This document shows, one piece after another, positions 42,484-56,047 of a stretch of DNA of 64,000 nt. Below the pieces are notes generated by a model. The model worked only from the letters and a program-made list of their open reading frames with translations. It was not told the DNA's origin and searched no databases. The position numbers and the translations under genes are program-made. This DNA comes from Tetmemena sp. SeJ-2015 (lineage: Eukaryota; Ciliophora; Spirotrichea; Sporadotrichida; Oxytrichidae). How positions within the stretch are numbered: the stretch's first letter is position 1; every line of letters starts with the position of its first letter. The stretch spans positions 280,921 through 344,920 of the forward strand of contig JAJKFJ010022697.1 in the NCBI GenBank assembly GCA_027382625.1, given 5' to 3'.

Positions 42484-43520
42484 TAAATGGCAAGTATGAA
42501 AGCTAATTGATAGATAGATCTTCAACTAATATTTAATAAAATTTAAATTTATTCAAGGCTATCATCATCAAAACAATCTATATCACCCTTTAAAATCTTA
42601 TCCGTGAAAATTAAGTCGATGTTAATTTATTCAATACTATGATGAAACTTTTCAATTGGCTCAGCGAATATTATGCAGATCTTATATTATTCTAAAATAT
42701 AAGAATTTTAATTTGCTAAAATAAGTAATTCAAAAATTTAACAATTGAGATTTGAGTTAGTTAAAAAGAGTTTCTAAAACATCTTGATTAAGTTTATATG
42801 GATGGCTTGGGGTATTTTATAAATGAATTTTATTTTGAATTTAGTTTTTAGTCATCTATCTAAAGATAAGGAACCAAAGATTCTAAGTTAGTCTACCTCT
42901 GATAAATAAAAGATAGAACTTCAAAAGCGTGTCTGGAACTTAATCTATGTACTCGTGGTATAGAATTAAAAAATTAATTTAAATATATTTATGTTTCTTT
43001 TATATAAAATCAAATGGATTCCATATTAAATAAAATAATGATGAATACTTGTTGCTTTAAATTTCATACTTTAAAAAAATAGATATTTGATAAAGTCCTT
43101 TTTATATTATAACTTATTTTGTAAAAATATTTATAAGAAAAAGGTACTTAAGTTTCTATAAGGCTTATATAACAAATAACTTACTATTGACTGGCTCATA
43201 GTGAACCCAAATTATTAAAGCAAGGGCATTCAAAAATAACAATGAATATATAAATAAATCAAAAAATTTAAATTATCAAATCTCAATAAACAATAAGATT
43301 TTACCAATTAAATTTTAAGTCATGTTTAATAAGTCTTTAGTTCATGCTCTAAATATATTTTTAACAGTAAAATTATATAAAAGCAAACAATTTATAAAAA
43401 TTAGAAATTAATTTTTAGCAGAATAATTAATATTTTGTATTATTTTATATTTCCATCATCATAAGTTTAAATAATTTGAAATTAATTTTTCTTATAAGAA
43501 AATTCAATTTTTTATTAAAA
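42484..43520. other. AT-rich intergenic region
   Basis: No supported features. Confidence 0.5.
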
Positions 43521-45280
43521 TCTGGAAAAGTTTTCTCTTATGGCCTTAGCAATCTTGATTAATAGTTCTTCCTATTAAAAATAAACGAAAGTGAAATAAT
43601 TTTGATTCTTGCTCTTTATATATTTTCACTAATTCTTAGAAATTTCGTGGTATTTACCTCTTTCCGTTTCAGAAGTGCTTATCTTTTCTCCTCTCCTTAA
43701 GGGGTAAAAATAATTTATATAGTTAATTTAGAAGTGTTTTTTAGATTATATTTTATTATGTTGATTATGAATTGTGCAATCCTTTATGTTCTAATAAATT
43801 TCTCTAAGGACAATTTTGGGAGCATCTTAAACCTTTGAAATTTCACCTGCATTCTCCTCAATTTGATAGTGGTCTGCGTTTAAGTTATTATAGTAAGCTT
43901 TAACGTCCTAAAGATATTATAAACTTTCTATTCTTACCAAGATTATGAGTAGTGGTTTTGAAATCTTTGTTGTCAAGAACAACTATCTTTAAAAGATATT
44001 TAATTTTAGTGAATAGGTTTTAAAAGTATGTCAATAGTTTTAAAATTACTTGTATGCTCTTATTAAATAAATATTGATTTAAAAATAATAAACTATCTCT
44101 CAATGAAGCTTTAAATCTCTTCTTGATTTGCCTTCTACTTATTTTATTTTGCATCTATCAAAAGATCTATCTTCAATTACCCCATAAATCCTTGCTACAA
44201 ACTTCTTAAAACTTTTCTGCAATTTTTAGATTTTACTGTAATCAATAGATATTTATAATTCAAATTTATAATGTTTATATTTATAATTCTCAATAATTAA
44301 GTTTAATGAATCAATTGATGATTGATGAATAATCTGATCATAATCTATCCCTCATTTATCTTTAAATTGTTCTCTAATTTAGATATTGAGCATTAAGACT
44401 CAATTCTTAGATAACTACTACCTCTTTGATCAACTTGTTCAATCGGCGCTTGCCCAACAGGATTTAAAGAAGATCTCCTTTAAGTGTATTAAATATATAT
44501 TTAATTTTGCCTTTGATACTAGGTGTCAGCTTCTAGGCTTTCTTAGTTGTATGCAAATTGAAACTGAGGAATTTATTAATTTGGGAATGATTTTTACAAA
44601 TAAGTCTTTGTCAGTTATTGAGATAGCTTTTTGAAATCTTGAGTTGAGTTGTGTATTTGAGTTTATCTGTTTAAATAATTTCCTTTGAATTCATACTCAA
44701 ATATCATATCCTGATAAATGTAGCCTTAATCTTGGCTTCAAGTAGCATTAACTGTAGTTAGAAGTTCAATGAATGGATATCGAATTGAGAAAGGATAAAC
44801 AATGAGGCTTAGTCTCTATTTTAGAGTGAGTATGCTTTACTGGCATTATAGTAAATTCCCTAAATTATTTAACTCAAAATTGAATTTTAGCTGGAGAGTG
44901 TTCAGCTTCACAAAAGTACAATATGAATATTTTTTCATAATTTTGAGAATGATAAATTTTAATCAACTATAAAGTTATGAAATTTAACTGCCAACTAGTG
45001 AGTATAACTTTATAGAACTATCTTTTATTGATGTCAAAGATTGAGAGCTTTTTAAACATAGCAAAGTTTTTCTTTTCTTGCACCTACACTACTCTGTGTT
45101 TCAATCTCAATTTCTCTCTAAGTTTTGTGTTCTTCTTGAAATAGCTATAGCTTTAATGAATCTTATCTTTGGACTTTTATGATAAGTGATGAGTTCTTTG
45201 ACTCTTTATAAATATGGATATCGTGTAAAGTGAGTCTACTTTAACTTTACACTTTAGTTTAATAATGCCTTTGACTATGG
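43521..45280 (-). CDS. Fragmentary coding blocks, unknown protein
   Basis: Open minus-strand patches with protein-like composition alternate with AT-rich DNA. Examples: 43521-43570 (EELLIKIAKAIRENFSRF), 43790-44000 (IVVLDNKDFKTTTHNLGKN; LNADHYQIEENAGEISK), 44100-44230 (SFKKFVARIYGVIEDRSFD), 44400-44640 (SLNPVGQAPIEQVDQRGSS; QFQFAYNQESLEADTQYQ) and 45040-45210 (NTKLREKLRLKHRVVQVQ). They may be segments of one gene cut by IESs. I could not fix the joins or recognise a domain. Confidence 0.4.
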
Positions 45281-45499
45281 CCTATATTTGATGTAGTGAC
45301 TGAGTGATAGTTAATTGAAAGCAATGATTCCAATTTAAGAATAGTATGAATTGGATGTTTTTAATTTTATCAAAAAGTATGAATAGGACAATTTAATTTA
45401 AGAATCACTAAAACACTCACTGAGGCTATTTGAAGATCATATTTAAAATTTGTGTCTGTTTGTGACTGTTTTCGCAAAGTGACACAATTCGACACTCAT

Positions 45500-46220
45500 T
45501 TCCATAATGCAGGTATATTCAAATTCTATCGTCTAATCGTACTCCTTATCACTAAAATAACTCTTATCAACTAAATCGCAGATAGTATATAGTAAAGCGC
45601 TTATTAAATTAGGAAAACTAAAATTCCTACTACAAAAAACTATCAAAGAAAAGAAAACTCAAAGTCAAAAGCTAAGTGACACTAGCATAGACAACTACTT
45701 GTGATCTTAAATTAGATTTAAAACAACAAAGACATTACTACTTCTTTCAATACTGATAAAAAATCTAAATTTGTAAAGAGCCCTACAATCAACTTTTGAC
45801 ACTTGATATCTCAAAAAATATTGTATTGATCCACTTTCAACTTATTGAGGAGTCAAGCTTGTCTACTTTAATGAGTTGTTCTGGAATGGAAATCATTTAG
45901 AAGGAAGAAATATCAGACAAAGGAAAAAAGATATTTATAGGTGTAATAAGAATGAGAATGAATAACTCCAGATCCATAAAATAAAACTTCTCTCAGAGAT
46001 CTCAATTATTTATGACAAGACTATTTACAAAGCATTATCGTAGATTTGCTCAAGTGTTATAAAGAGAGAGAGAAGAATAAAAATGCTGGATATTAATTTG
46101 AAAAGAAGACATTGAGCAGAGATGAATCAGTGGCTGGTATTTTCTGGTTTATGACTTAACAAATAAGCTTTATTAATTCAAACGATGAGAACAAGTAGTA
46201 TATAGAGTTAATAAATTGAT
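45500..46220 (+). CDS. Fragmentary coding blocks, unknown protein
   Basis: Plus-strand open patches at about 45590-45770 (YYKKLSKKRKLKVKSQ) and 45795-46200 (LIEESSLSTLMSCSGMEIIQ; then FEKKTLSRDESVAGIFWFM) with frame changes between. No domain recognised; this could be one small gene with IESs. Confidence 0.35.
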
Positions 46221-48204
46221 CATTAAAGTTATTCTCAAATTCTCAATGAAATTATCAGAATCCTCATTTAAGCCAACTTTATCTATTTAACCTAAGAAAC
46301 AAGATCTACCCACGTTCAGATTTAACCTGTTGGCTATCATTTAAATCAGTTTAAAAATTAGTCTTAATATGTAGAATAAATTAATGGACATAATAAGATA
46401 ATGATAAAAGGATACTAATTCAATATAATCAATCTTTTGGTGCTTTAATTTTCTATAAAAACATTAAAGAAATACCAATTTATTTATAATTAATATTTTT
46501 ATTTTATAGATTTCTAGAAATTAATTGCATTTATAATAATTTTATTTATGGCTGAGATCAATATTGGCAGATATCTGACCTTGTTAATAACTCATAACTA
46601 AAAGCGCTTCGAACTTCTTATCCTTCGTGAAACGAATAAATTTAAATCTTCAAAATATACTTGAGCTTAAAAATAATGCTTATAAAAAATGGCTCTTGGA
46701 TATTTTATAAACATATTATTTCAAATGATTATTTAAAAAATAATTAATGGCTAAACTATTTATTTTTATAAATTAAATTACTCTCAGATTAAATAATTTT
46801 AATTCTTCTGATGTCATTTTATTAATGCAGTTCTCTACATCTTTGTGAAAAAGAAAAATGATAAAGTCTAAGAATCGATGATGAATCTGAGGACCAAGAT
46901 TTGCTAATTACATATTAGAAAATATAATATATTGAAAAATAAAGAGAGAATAGTTTATAATTAGCAACACTTCATTATTTTTAAACTGATTACTTTTACA
47001 ATATTTTAATCAAATCGATAGTCTTTAATGACTCCACCTTAAAATTAATTTAACTTTTACTAAACTATTTAGAGCAAATTCATTTTTAAATTTAGTAAAT
47101 CGATATTTATTAAATTTTATCTTGTTTTATTTAATTTAAATCTAATTATAATTTAAACGATTGATAATTGAAGTTAAAGTACTGCAGCTTTTGAGATTTG
47201 CATAGTTTGTTTCTATGTTAAGATGTTATTGATGGTGGTAGCTTTGAATTATATTTGCAAACAATAACTTCCTCAAGATAAACTTCAATCTTTAAAAAAT
47301 GTTTGTTTATTTAGATAAAAGTATGAATTAATTTAGATATCTTATTCACGCTAGTTTTTCATGAATAATAATTTGTGAATAATCTCTGAGTCTTAATTAA
47401 GAATCTATTATAATTGATATGAAAAGTTAAAATGACACTTTTCTTTGTATGGATAATATGTTTTAATTTATTTTGCTTATTTAAATTAAGGTATATAGGA
47501 GAGTAAATTTTATATCTTTAAAAGAGCAGATTTGAAGTTGATGGAGGTTGCTATCTATTTTAGAAATGAGTTAGTTTTTATCCAATTGGAAAAGAGAAAG
47601 CAATATGAGCTTGCGAGTTTGTTGGGTCCAAGCTAATATCCAAGTCAACCATTCTTTGCACAAATGTTTCTTTTAGTTCGAGTTTAAATAATAAAATTGC
47701 ATCAGATATTGCACGATCTATCTTCAATAAAACTAAAAATAGTTATATTCCTAAATAATTATATATCCTTTAAAATTTATCTCTTTATGAAAAATATTAA
47801 AGTAATGAACAGTAATTTTTAAATTTATTCTCAAGTAAATTTTAAATTCTGAATTTGATTGTAGCATGTTAAAATTAAAAAAAAATAATTATATAAGATT
47901 TAATTACTATAGTTAATTTTGCAATAACTAAACTCCAAGACATGTTTACAAAGTAGCTCTATTCTTTGAATAGCGTCTTAAATTTTGTGAGATTACTTCA
48001 TTTTAATTTTTGTATTTAAAATTCGTATTTTAGACTTATAGGTTGTGATTGTCGTTAATTAGGGAGATTGCAAAAAGGTTAATGAATAGTGCTTGCAGAT
48101 TTAAAACTAGAAAGGAAAGAATAGAGAAGTCAGGGAGGAAGAGAAAGTCAACTCCATCTTTGTTTTAAAATGTTTTAGGAATTAATTAGATTTAATTATT
48201 CTAA

Positions 48205-48221
48205 GTGGCAGTGACTGCCAC
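48205..48221. repeat. Perfect 17 bp palindrome
   Basis: GTGGCAGTGACTGCCAC, 8 bp arms around one base, in AT-rich surroundings. Confidence 0.7.
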
Positions 48222-48325
48222 CTTTAATTAAAAAGTGGTTGATTAATATTTAAGAGATTGGAGTGGCTGGCGATTAATTTTTAATGTGATCAGGTGTTTG
48301 AGTGATTAGTTTAATTAATTAAGAC

Positions 48326-48399
48326 TTCGCTGACTCGTCTTCTGGCACTAGTGCTGTACTACTACTACTACTCCCCCCCTCATAGAACCAGTCAGCGAA
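48326..48399. repeat. Inverted repeat with 10 bp arms
   Basis: TTCGCTGACT (48326-48335) and AGTCAGCGAA (48390-48399) enclose a 54 bp GC-richer loop with a (CTA)n run and C7. Could be a tiny foldback element or a structured RNA; no evidence decides. Confidence 0.55.
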
Positions 48400-48913
48400 A
48401 TAATCTTGAACTTGTATTAAGTTTATTATAGCTAACTTTTTGATTTATATTAATAAAAAAATATTAAATATAGATTTTCAGATTTGTTATTAGAAATGCT
48501 AATTTATATTTTCCAATTTGCTTACAATCTTTAATGAATATAGTGAGTGAAGAATTAATAATTATATTTAAGAGGTATCCGAAACTCTCTCTTACTTTGA
48601 CTGTATAAAAAGATTAATCCTCACAGAAGTACAGGCAGCTTATTTCTTTTCATTTTTTTAAATAAACTATAATTTTAAATCTTATTTAAAAATCAAAAAA
48701 TATGGATAAAAAGAATAATTTGAGAATAGAATTTCAAAAAGATTTAATTTTAACTATGAAAAGCAAATAATTTTGTTTAAAAATATATTTTAAAAATATA
48801 AAATCGTATAATGAAATCATACTTTATCTTATTAAAGGATATTTTATTTTGATTAGACTGTTAAAAAAGTAAATTATTTCTAATTTATTCTATTTTTTAA
48901 ATTGTTAAAATAA

Positions 48914-50195
48914 TGAGCTTGAATAATTTAAATGCTATTAAGTGATTAAAGAAGGGCATCAAAAAATATGATTTGAGACCGAGAGGGTCACAAGCCCCCA
49001 GAGACCTAAGTCCTTTCTCTCCCAAAGGAGATGGAAGCACAATAGGAGGCATTAATTTGAATACCTCCATCTCTATGGTAAAGATCTAGCAAAAGAGGAA
49101 GAGCGTTTTCCTGAGCAGCAATGATGTAAGTAATTACTGATTGAATTGTTCTTTGAAGCTGGAGATGATGATTATATATTTTATTTCAAACTGAAGCTGT
49201 TCTGTAGTTGTTCAAGATTCCCAACCTGAAAGAAACGCATATGATTATAGCATCTGGGATTAATGAGTCAAGAGACATAAGTGAGGGTTCTTCTTTGAAG
49301 GGGAGCAAGTCTAGACTTTTGCTTTAAAAGGATAGAAGCAGTAATCAGATATGGGTTTAAAGAATCTATAAGCGATTTAGTACCACCATTTAACTAAGGA
49401 ATGCGCAGAAAAGTAAGTAATTTTAATGAAGATGACAAGAAACTGGAGTCCATCAGAGAAGATATCTAGTTAGAAATAGAAGGAGAGCAGTCCAGCCACA
49501 AATCAATATTTAATTCCATAATCAAATACACATAAATATGGAAATAGAATTTAACTTCGAGATTAGTCAATAAATCACTATAATACTTTAATGGTTACAT
49601 CTCAATCAATATAATTTAGAGAAAAATAAATAGAGTTAAAGAAGCGTTGAACAACTCATAAGCATCTGGTCTAATTAAAGAATCCCGAAGCTGAATGCAT
49701 CCAGCGATTTATAAAATTGGGATTAAAAGTAAGGGCTAAGGCAAAAATAAAGAACAAGAGCATCAATCCTGACTCAAGCACAAGCGGCGCAGCAGATTAG
49801 CAAAGTGTGAATGACATGTCAGCTACTCCTTAGCTAATAGAAATTCCTAATAACTTCCAATCTATTCATGAAATATAACTTTATTTTATTTTTAACACTG
49901 TTAATCTGATGACCTTGAAGATGAATAAAAGTTTATTAAGATCAGTCCAGCCCTGTTTTGACTACCAAAAATAAAGCAAAAACTGGTTAAAATTAGAATT
50001 AGACTCTAAAACCTTTTGAAATGGACTATATCGGAGTAGAAGAAGCTGCCAAGGATTCTAAAAGAGAACATAGGAGGATTAAAATTGTGAGAAATGTCTC
50101 TAATATTCCTCTAATTCAAAATAAGTATAATTTAGTAAAAAATAAGAAAAAGCTAAAGTTTATTTAATTTAAATTGAATAGCATCTGCTAGTGAA
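48914..50195 (+). CDS. Low-complexity protein segments, cluster part 1
   Basis: ATG 48914 begins MSLNNLNAIK. An in-frame TGA follows and can be removed as a 9 bp insert flanked by AAG, leading to KKGIKKYDLRPRGSQAPRDL. An intron fits at 49126-49207. Further blocks: LFKIPNLKETHMIIASGINE, EDDKKLESIREDIQLEIEGE, SINPDSSTSGAADQQSVND, and FEMDYIGVEEAAKDSKREHR. Composition is Ser/Asn/Lys-rich. No domain is recognised. It may be the 5' part of one long gene continuing to about 55860. Confidence 0.55.
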
Positions 50196-50404
50196 AAGTT
50201 TAGGATTAAAATATTAGTGTTCATTTTAGCGCTTTTTAAGCTTATGAAAAATTGTAAATTTAAATTAGCTTGAGAAAAAACTACACTTTGAATTCACATT
50301 TAAAATATAGGTTTTAAATAAAGGTTAGAAATTCTGAAAATAATAGGTATATTTTGTTAGCTTTTTAGATTTATAAATAATTTGAGTGATAATAATTCTC
50401 AAAC

Positions 50405-53140
50405 TCGTTCATAAAACAATTAGGATAACCCACTGAATCAACCAAATCCCAAACCCTCTCCATAAACTTACCTGAAGTCCTAAAACGATAGAGACCTTTA
50501 AAATAAGAGTTAGTCGACCCTCATCCCTTTTTAGTAAAATGACTCATAAAGAAATAGTTTCATAGATTTTAAACTCAATATTTTTTATATCTTAAGCACT
50601 CACAGCAAAGATCTGAGGACTAGAGAGAACCAAAACTCACACTATTGGCTGATTCTGGAGTTAGTGCTGCCCAGTCCGCCTTAATTAGCAGTCTCAAATC
50701 TAACACTCCAGCACACGTATCCAGGTAAAATATGCTCACTCAGAACCCAAATTAAAACTCCAGAAGCAACTCTTAACAAAAGAACCCAAAGAAGTATGAG
50801 AAAAACACGAAATACCAGCAAATATCAAACACCAAAATTTCCAGACCACTTCCACCCAGTCTATCAAACTTAGAGAAAAACCCATAGACTACACCAGTCA
50901 TCAATCCTTAAAATTAGGAGAAGGATTAAATAATTATGAGCTCGCTGAAAGATTTAAAGTCTCGGGTCTAAGGGAGAAGCCCAAGAGTGTCCTCAACTTT
51001 GCTATTAGCCTGGGACAAAGAATATAGAACTCAACAGATTCAGAGAGGGTGGGAATATTTCTACTTTCCCAATTCCTGGTCAACCAAATCTAAAGCAGCA
51101 AATCCTTATGAACAGAGAAAAGAGAGCCAAAGAATAAAGTTAAGCTAGCATAGATGACCTCAAGTCTCCTTAGGGAGTTTAAAGCAACATATAGGCATCT
51201 AATAACAACACAGCACTCCTATTAAAATAATTAAACAAGAAGAGAAAAAGTAAACTGCTCACTAAGAGGAGAGATAAGCCACAACGTCTTTCCCAGCAGA
51301 GATTCAAGCCAGAGATTTAACTCCAACTAATAATACCAGCAAAAAGAAAAGGCTTCCTCAAGACATGTATCCTAAAGAATCTCTTGAATAGCCTACCATA
51401 TACTACAACTAGCAAAATGGTCAATATTATAATTAATTATAATGTTAAATAATGATGCCCATGCTTTTGACTAGTAAAATTAGCGAGATAGATAAACTCT
51501 TATTCAAAGGCAAATTCAGCCTTACTAGAAAGCGATGTCTATGATGTAGCCGCCAGACCCACAATCTGATATTTTAGCAACTCACCACGAGAGAATGGAA
51601 ACCAGTGACTTCCAAAGCATAGATCTAATGAGCATAAGCAACAGTGTCAAATAAATTTCTCCCCCGTAACTTCCAAATATGAAACAGTCAGTATAGTCTT
51701 AACAAAAGCAAGGCCAAATATCTAGTGTCAATCAGTCAATACATCACATCATATTTATAAACTTCAATGTACGAGACTCCCAACTTTAACTTAGAGGATA
51801 GTACTCTCGACCCTAATGCCTCGCAAAGAGTATTTGTGAATCCAAATAAGAGGATCTCTGTCAACAGACCTGGCACAACCACTCACGCCTAGAGTCTAGC
51901 TAGAAGATTGATGAATAAGGTAGAGTCGCTAAATAGTATAGAACTTCTAGATTAGAACAGTGAGATTTCCCCTCCTAATAAATTCATGCCTACCAAAGAA
52001 GACCTAAGGGGTTCAGTTATATCCTTAGATAATTATCAAAACATGTCTGTAAGGTTTACTGACAATGATTCAGAGTTGAGAACGAGCAGACCTTAGAGTA
52101 GAGCTGTCTATTAACATCAAATCATAATGCCAAATATAGCTGAGAATTTAATAAAAAAGAGAATTAAATTAGATATTAAATTAAAATGGAACAAATGGGT
52201 GACAGTTGAAGTGTGTCCAATTTAAATAATAATTACACCATTCGTTCAACATAAAATTCTAAGAACTTTTTATCCTTGTAACTTTTGTGTGGGAGCTCTC
52301 AGTCAAGAGTTATAGGCGACACAAGTTTTAATGAAGATGACGATGAGGATGATGAAGAATGCGTGAGTCATATCTCGCTGTTGAGAGGTGCTAGAAAGAT
52401 GATTAAAGAAGAAACTCATATTAATTTTCAATAAGCTATCGAATAAGCTGCAGATCAGGGGCTAAATCTGTGATTTCAACTGTCACGAATTTGCAACTCT
52501 CCTTTTATTATTTTTACCAATCATCGATTTTAATTAAAATTCCTACTATAATGAGTTCTCCTCTTCTCCCAATAATGATGTCTACGAATCTGTTCTTATA
52601 AATGATCTTTAAATTAATTATTATCAATAATTCTAGCCTTTTTAATAAAATATTATTTTGTGGATAAATGAGAGTTACGATGAGAGTATAAGAAACAGGC
52701 TTTTGAATCACTTAAGAGAGAGCAATCCCAACTTGCAGAACCTCAGAGACAACTAGCAGACCAGAAATATGACACAGTCCTTGATAAATACAGCAGGCCA
52801 TCCTGCTAACTAAGCGACTAGATTTTAGTCTTTTGGATTTCATAACACAGGGTAGCTTTCGAGCCAGCTCTTAATCACTGAACTAAACTCTTCAACTTCC
52901 CCTTTAGAGCAACAACAATGATGTGACTATGATGGTGCCTTCTTTGCTGAGGTACAACAAGTCTAACATCAACCTCAAAGAGCCTACTAAAGTTGCAGAC
53001 TCTCCTAATGCTGAGGAGCCTGAGGACATGTTAGCTGAGCTAAATGAGATGTCCAATCCTCAAGAAAGAATTATTTATCTATTTAAATTTAAAAGGCTAT
53101 ACAGTAAATTCAATAAAAAAATTTATAGATTATAAATAGG
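50405..53140 (+). CDS. Low-complexity protein segments, cluster part 2
   Basis: Many plus-strand blocks open only under the UAR=Gln code: NPLNQPNPKPSPQTYLKSQ, LADSGVSAAQSALISSLKS, STFPIPGQPNLKQQILMNRE, MSMMQPPDPQSDILATHHER, MYETPNFNLEDSTLDPNASQ, GTTTHAQSLARRLMNKVESL, an acidic run NEDDDEDDEECVSHIS at 52325-52375, and KVADSPNAEEPEDMLAELNE. Frame changes with AT-rich joins indicate IESs. No enzymatic domain; disordered scaffold-like composition. Confidence 0.5.
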
Positions 53141-53229
53141 TTAAAAATGAATTAATTAGTTTAATAGAACATATAAATCAGAGCATTCATTTCTGTATAT
53201 TTAAAAAGTAATAGTGTTTTGTTAATAGC

Positions 53230-55860
53230 TCTTTGATGGACTCAGCTAAGAAGATAAAGATAGTAAGGAAACAACCTGCCTCCAACTCATTCAACCTAGT
53301 AGCAAATTCCACCTTCATAACCTTTAACTCAGGTTGCTCCTTCTTCTCAATAAGAGAAACTAACTCAGCCGAGTCATGTTAAGTAAATTGAAGAAATAAA
53401 GCCTCAACAGACTTCTGTAAAGGTGAGATTGGCTCCTCCAAAGAAGATGGAGGAAGATGCTTTGGCTAAGTTGAAAAGCCCAACACATCAAGAGTTAGTG
53501 CTAGATCCCATTAGAGAGGAGCAAGAGCTCTCTCCCAGAACAAAAGCAATCAAGCCTAGGGAGTACATATTAAATTATTGAGTCCTAAAAATTCTCAGTC
53601 ACTGACTTCTAGAACGAGCTACCTGAGACCACTCCCAGAGCAAACCAAGTAACTGTAAGGACAAGCTAAAAAGCCATTTAAAACTCTTCTTCCCAGAATA
53701 TTAAAAACACAAGTGTCTAATCCTCTCCATTCATTGATATGAGCCAGAATAAGTTCTACCAGATTGCTAAAAACAAAGAGATCATCAAGATAAGACTATC
53801 TAATTAAATTTTACCTTTAAGATGTACAATATATTTCAAATTACAAATAGCTTACCATATTTATTTAATCTCATATTAATTACTTTTTCTTTAAGTAATC
53901 CCTTGAAGAATACAATTTAATTATATGATCTTATTTCAAATAAAATTTATAAATAAAAAGATAGGTGATGAGAGCGAATTGTTGAGCAAGAAATAAAAGT
54001 ACCCACTTAATCTGCAGTACTGTAATAGCTAGAACATTATATTTAAATTTTAGAATGAAAATATCCCAGAAACCCTGAGTAACGAGAAACTCTAAACATT
54101 ATAAACCCAGAGGGATCCAGTAATCAGAAACGAAACTCAGAGTCAGTTTGAACTTTACAAGTCCTAGGCTGCTCTTCAGAATTCAGATTAGAAGCCCAAG
54201 ATCAGGATCTCTAATATAAACGTTATGCTCGATGCTAGTTAACAATATAATTCCAACAGTAAACTTATAATTAATTAACAAAAGTCCTTTGATAGTATGA
54301 GTTCAGCGTTGAGTAATTTTACAGCTCCTCAAAGCAAATAGGATCTTAGATGACATTTTATAAGCATTTATATCCTTTGAAATAACTAGGTCTGAAGAAA
54401 ACTACAACTGAAGATGTATTCAGCAGATTGTATAATGCAAATAACTCTAACAGGAATTCAAAATCTCCCTTGAGGCAAAGCTAAACTGCAGGTGGACTGG
54501 GCCAGGGAGGGTTCACTGGATTTGCAAACTCCAGCCACTTCAGTCTCAACAATCGAGTAAAGGGGGCTGCTGCTGAGGGGTTGTTTACAGGGAGCGCAGA
54601 GAGGAATCAACTAAAGTCAATTGGAGCGTACAACTCTATGACATCTGGAATCAAACCTCAACTAGACTCTATTGCCAAGGATTTCAATCCCTACTCCAGC
54701 CATATTTAATATCTACTAATATTGCTAACTAGTAAGTATTTTATATTTAAAAAAGGTTCACTCTAGATTTTAAATATAAGTTGTGTGATAGGAGAGATAT
54801 TTTTTTGATATGCGGATCTCTGATTTGAAAGAAGACATCAACGCCCACTTCAACTACATGAAGGTAGAGAGCTCTCCCATGAACAGTTTAATATTTATTA
54901 GTACTGGCAGCAAAGGATTGATGCCCATAATACACAACAGAGAGAAGAAGGTAGTGAAGCTTAACCTAGACGATGAACCTGATGAACAGATCTCTGATAA
55001 CACCAGCCAAAACACTCTTGGCAGAGCCTTCTAGCCAATGGCTTCCTAGATAATGTATGCTACTCATACACCCTCAGATCTCTCTTTCTTGGAATCTTTC
55101 TAGGACTCAGCTCGCAGATCCCACCAATACAAACTAGGAAAGCCAATGCAGGATACCTAGACAATTAATTCATTTTAAACCCGCAAAAGGAAATGATTTT
55201 TATAATTAATAAATAAAACAATTAGATATCCATCTTCTATACATAAGATATAAAATTCAGTCAATGATTTAAGAATATATCCTATTGAAATATTTTAATA
55301 GAGCTTGAGATCATCTCATGCATCTATAAACCTAGCAAATTCTTATAACACGTACAGTGCAAACACCACAGCTAAAAAGACCATTCCTAAACACAAAGAC
55401 TCAAACAAGATACCATTGGCAACAGGCTTAAAGAAGAACCTCCCAGGAAATTAAACTACCAGAGTCAAGGCAAAGCTCGCTTCACAGAAAGGCCAAAATT
55501 CTACAGTCTAGTCAGTCCTCAATTCAAGAGACCACACTCCCACTGCTAGTGTGTTTAGTGCTGGCAGATCTGGAGCTGATAGCTCAAAGCACTTGTTCAG
55601 GAGGAATGATTCAACCTCAAGCAAACAGAAACTTAATAAAAATAACTGGGGTTGCATCAGTCCAGAAATTCCTTGTCCAAGCCCAGAGTCATTGAGCACG
55701 AGATTTTCTTTGAGCCATATTAAACATTATTCTTAAAACTAATCCATTCAGAGAATTAAGGATTGTTTAAGAAAAGAAAGTCATTCCTCTTCTGGTAACT
55801 CATCTCAATCTTTTAACTCTGTTTATAGAAGGAGCATAGAATTTAAATTACATATTTGTT
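53230..55860 (+). CDS. Low-complexity protein segments, cluster part 3
   Basis: Continues the same style: PPTHSTQQQIPPSQPLTQVA, KVRLAPPKKMEEDALAKLKS, NIPETLSNEKLQTLQTQRDP, a Gly/Ser block AGGLGQGGFTGFANSSHFSL at 54490-54550, MRISDLKEDINAHFNYMKVE at 54810, a stop-containing end near 55190, then SINLANSYNTYSANTTAKKT and SVFSAGRSGADSSKHLF up to about 55740. There may be two genes with the boundary near 55190. Function unknown. Confidence 0.5.
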
Positions 55861-56047
55861 TTATTAAAGCATAGAGACAAGCCAAGCAGCCTCAAGCAAG
55901 TGAAAAATCAATTTTCTCATACTACCAGGTTTTTTTTAGCCTATAAATCCATACAATATCCTATCAAGTTCTATATAAATCTATTGTTATTTTTTTTATC
56001 ACAAGAAGCTAAATCAAATCTTATGGAGTAGTTTAAAAGTTATTATT

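Larger units (their letters stand above)
46221..48913. other. Long AT-rich region with two hairpins
   Basis: About 2.7 kb with no gene I can support. The only distinct structure is a GC-richer patch at 48200-48400. Confidence 0.5.
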
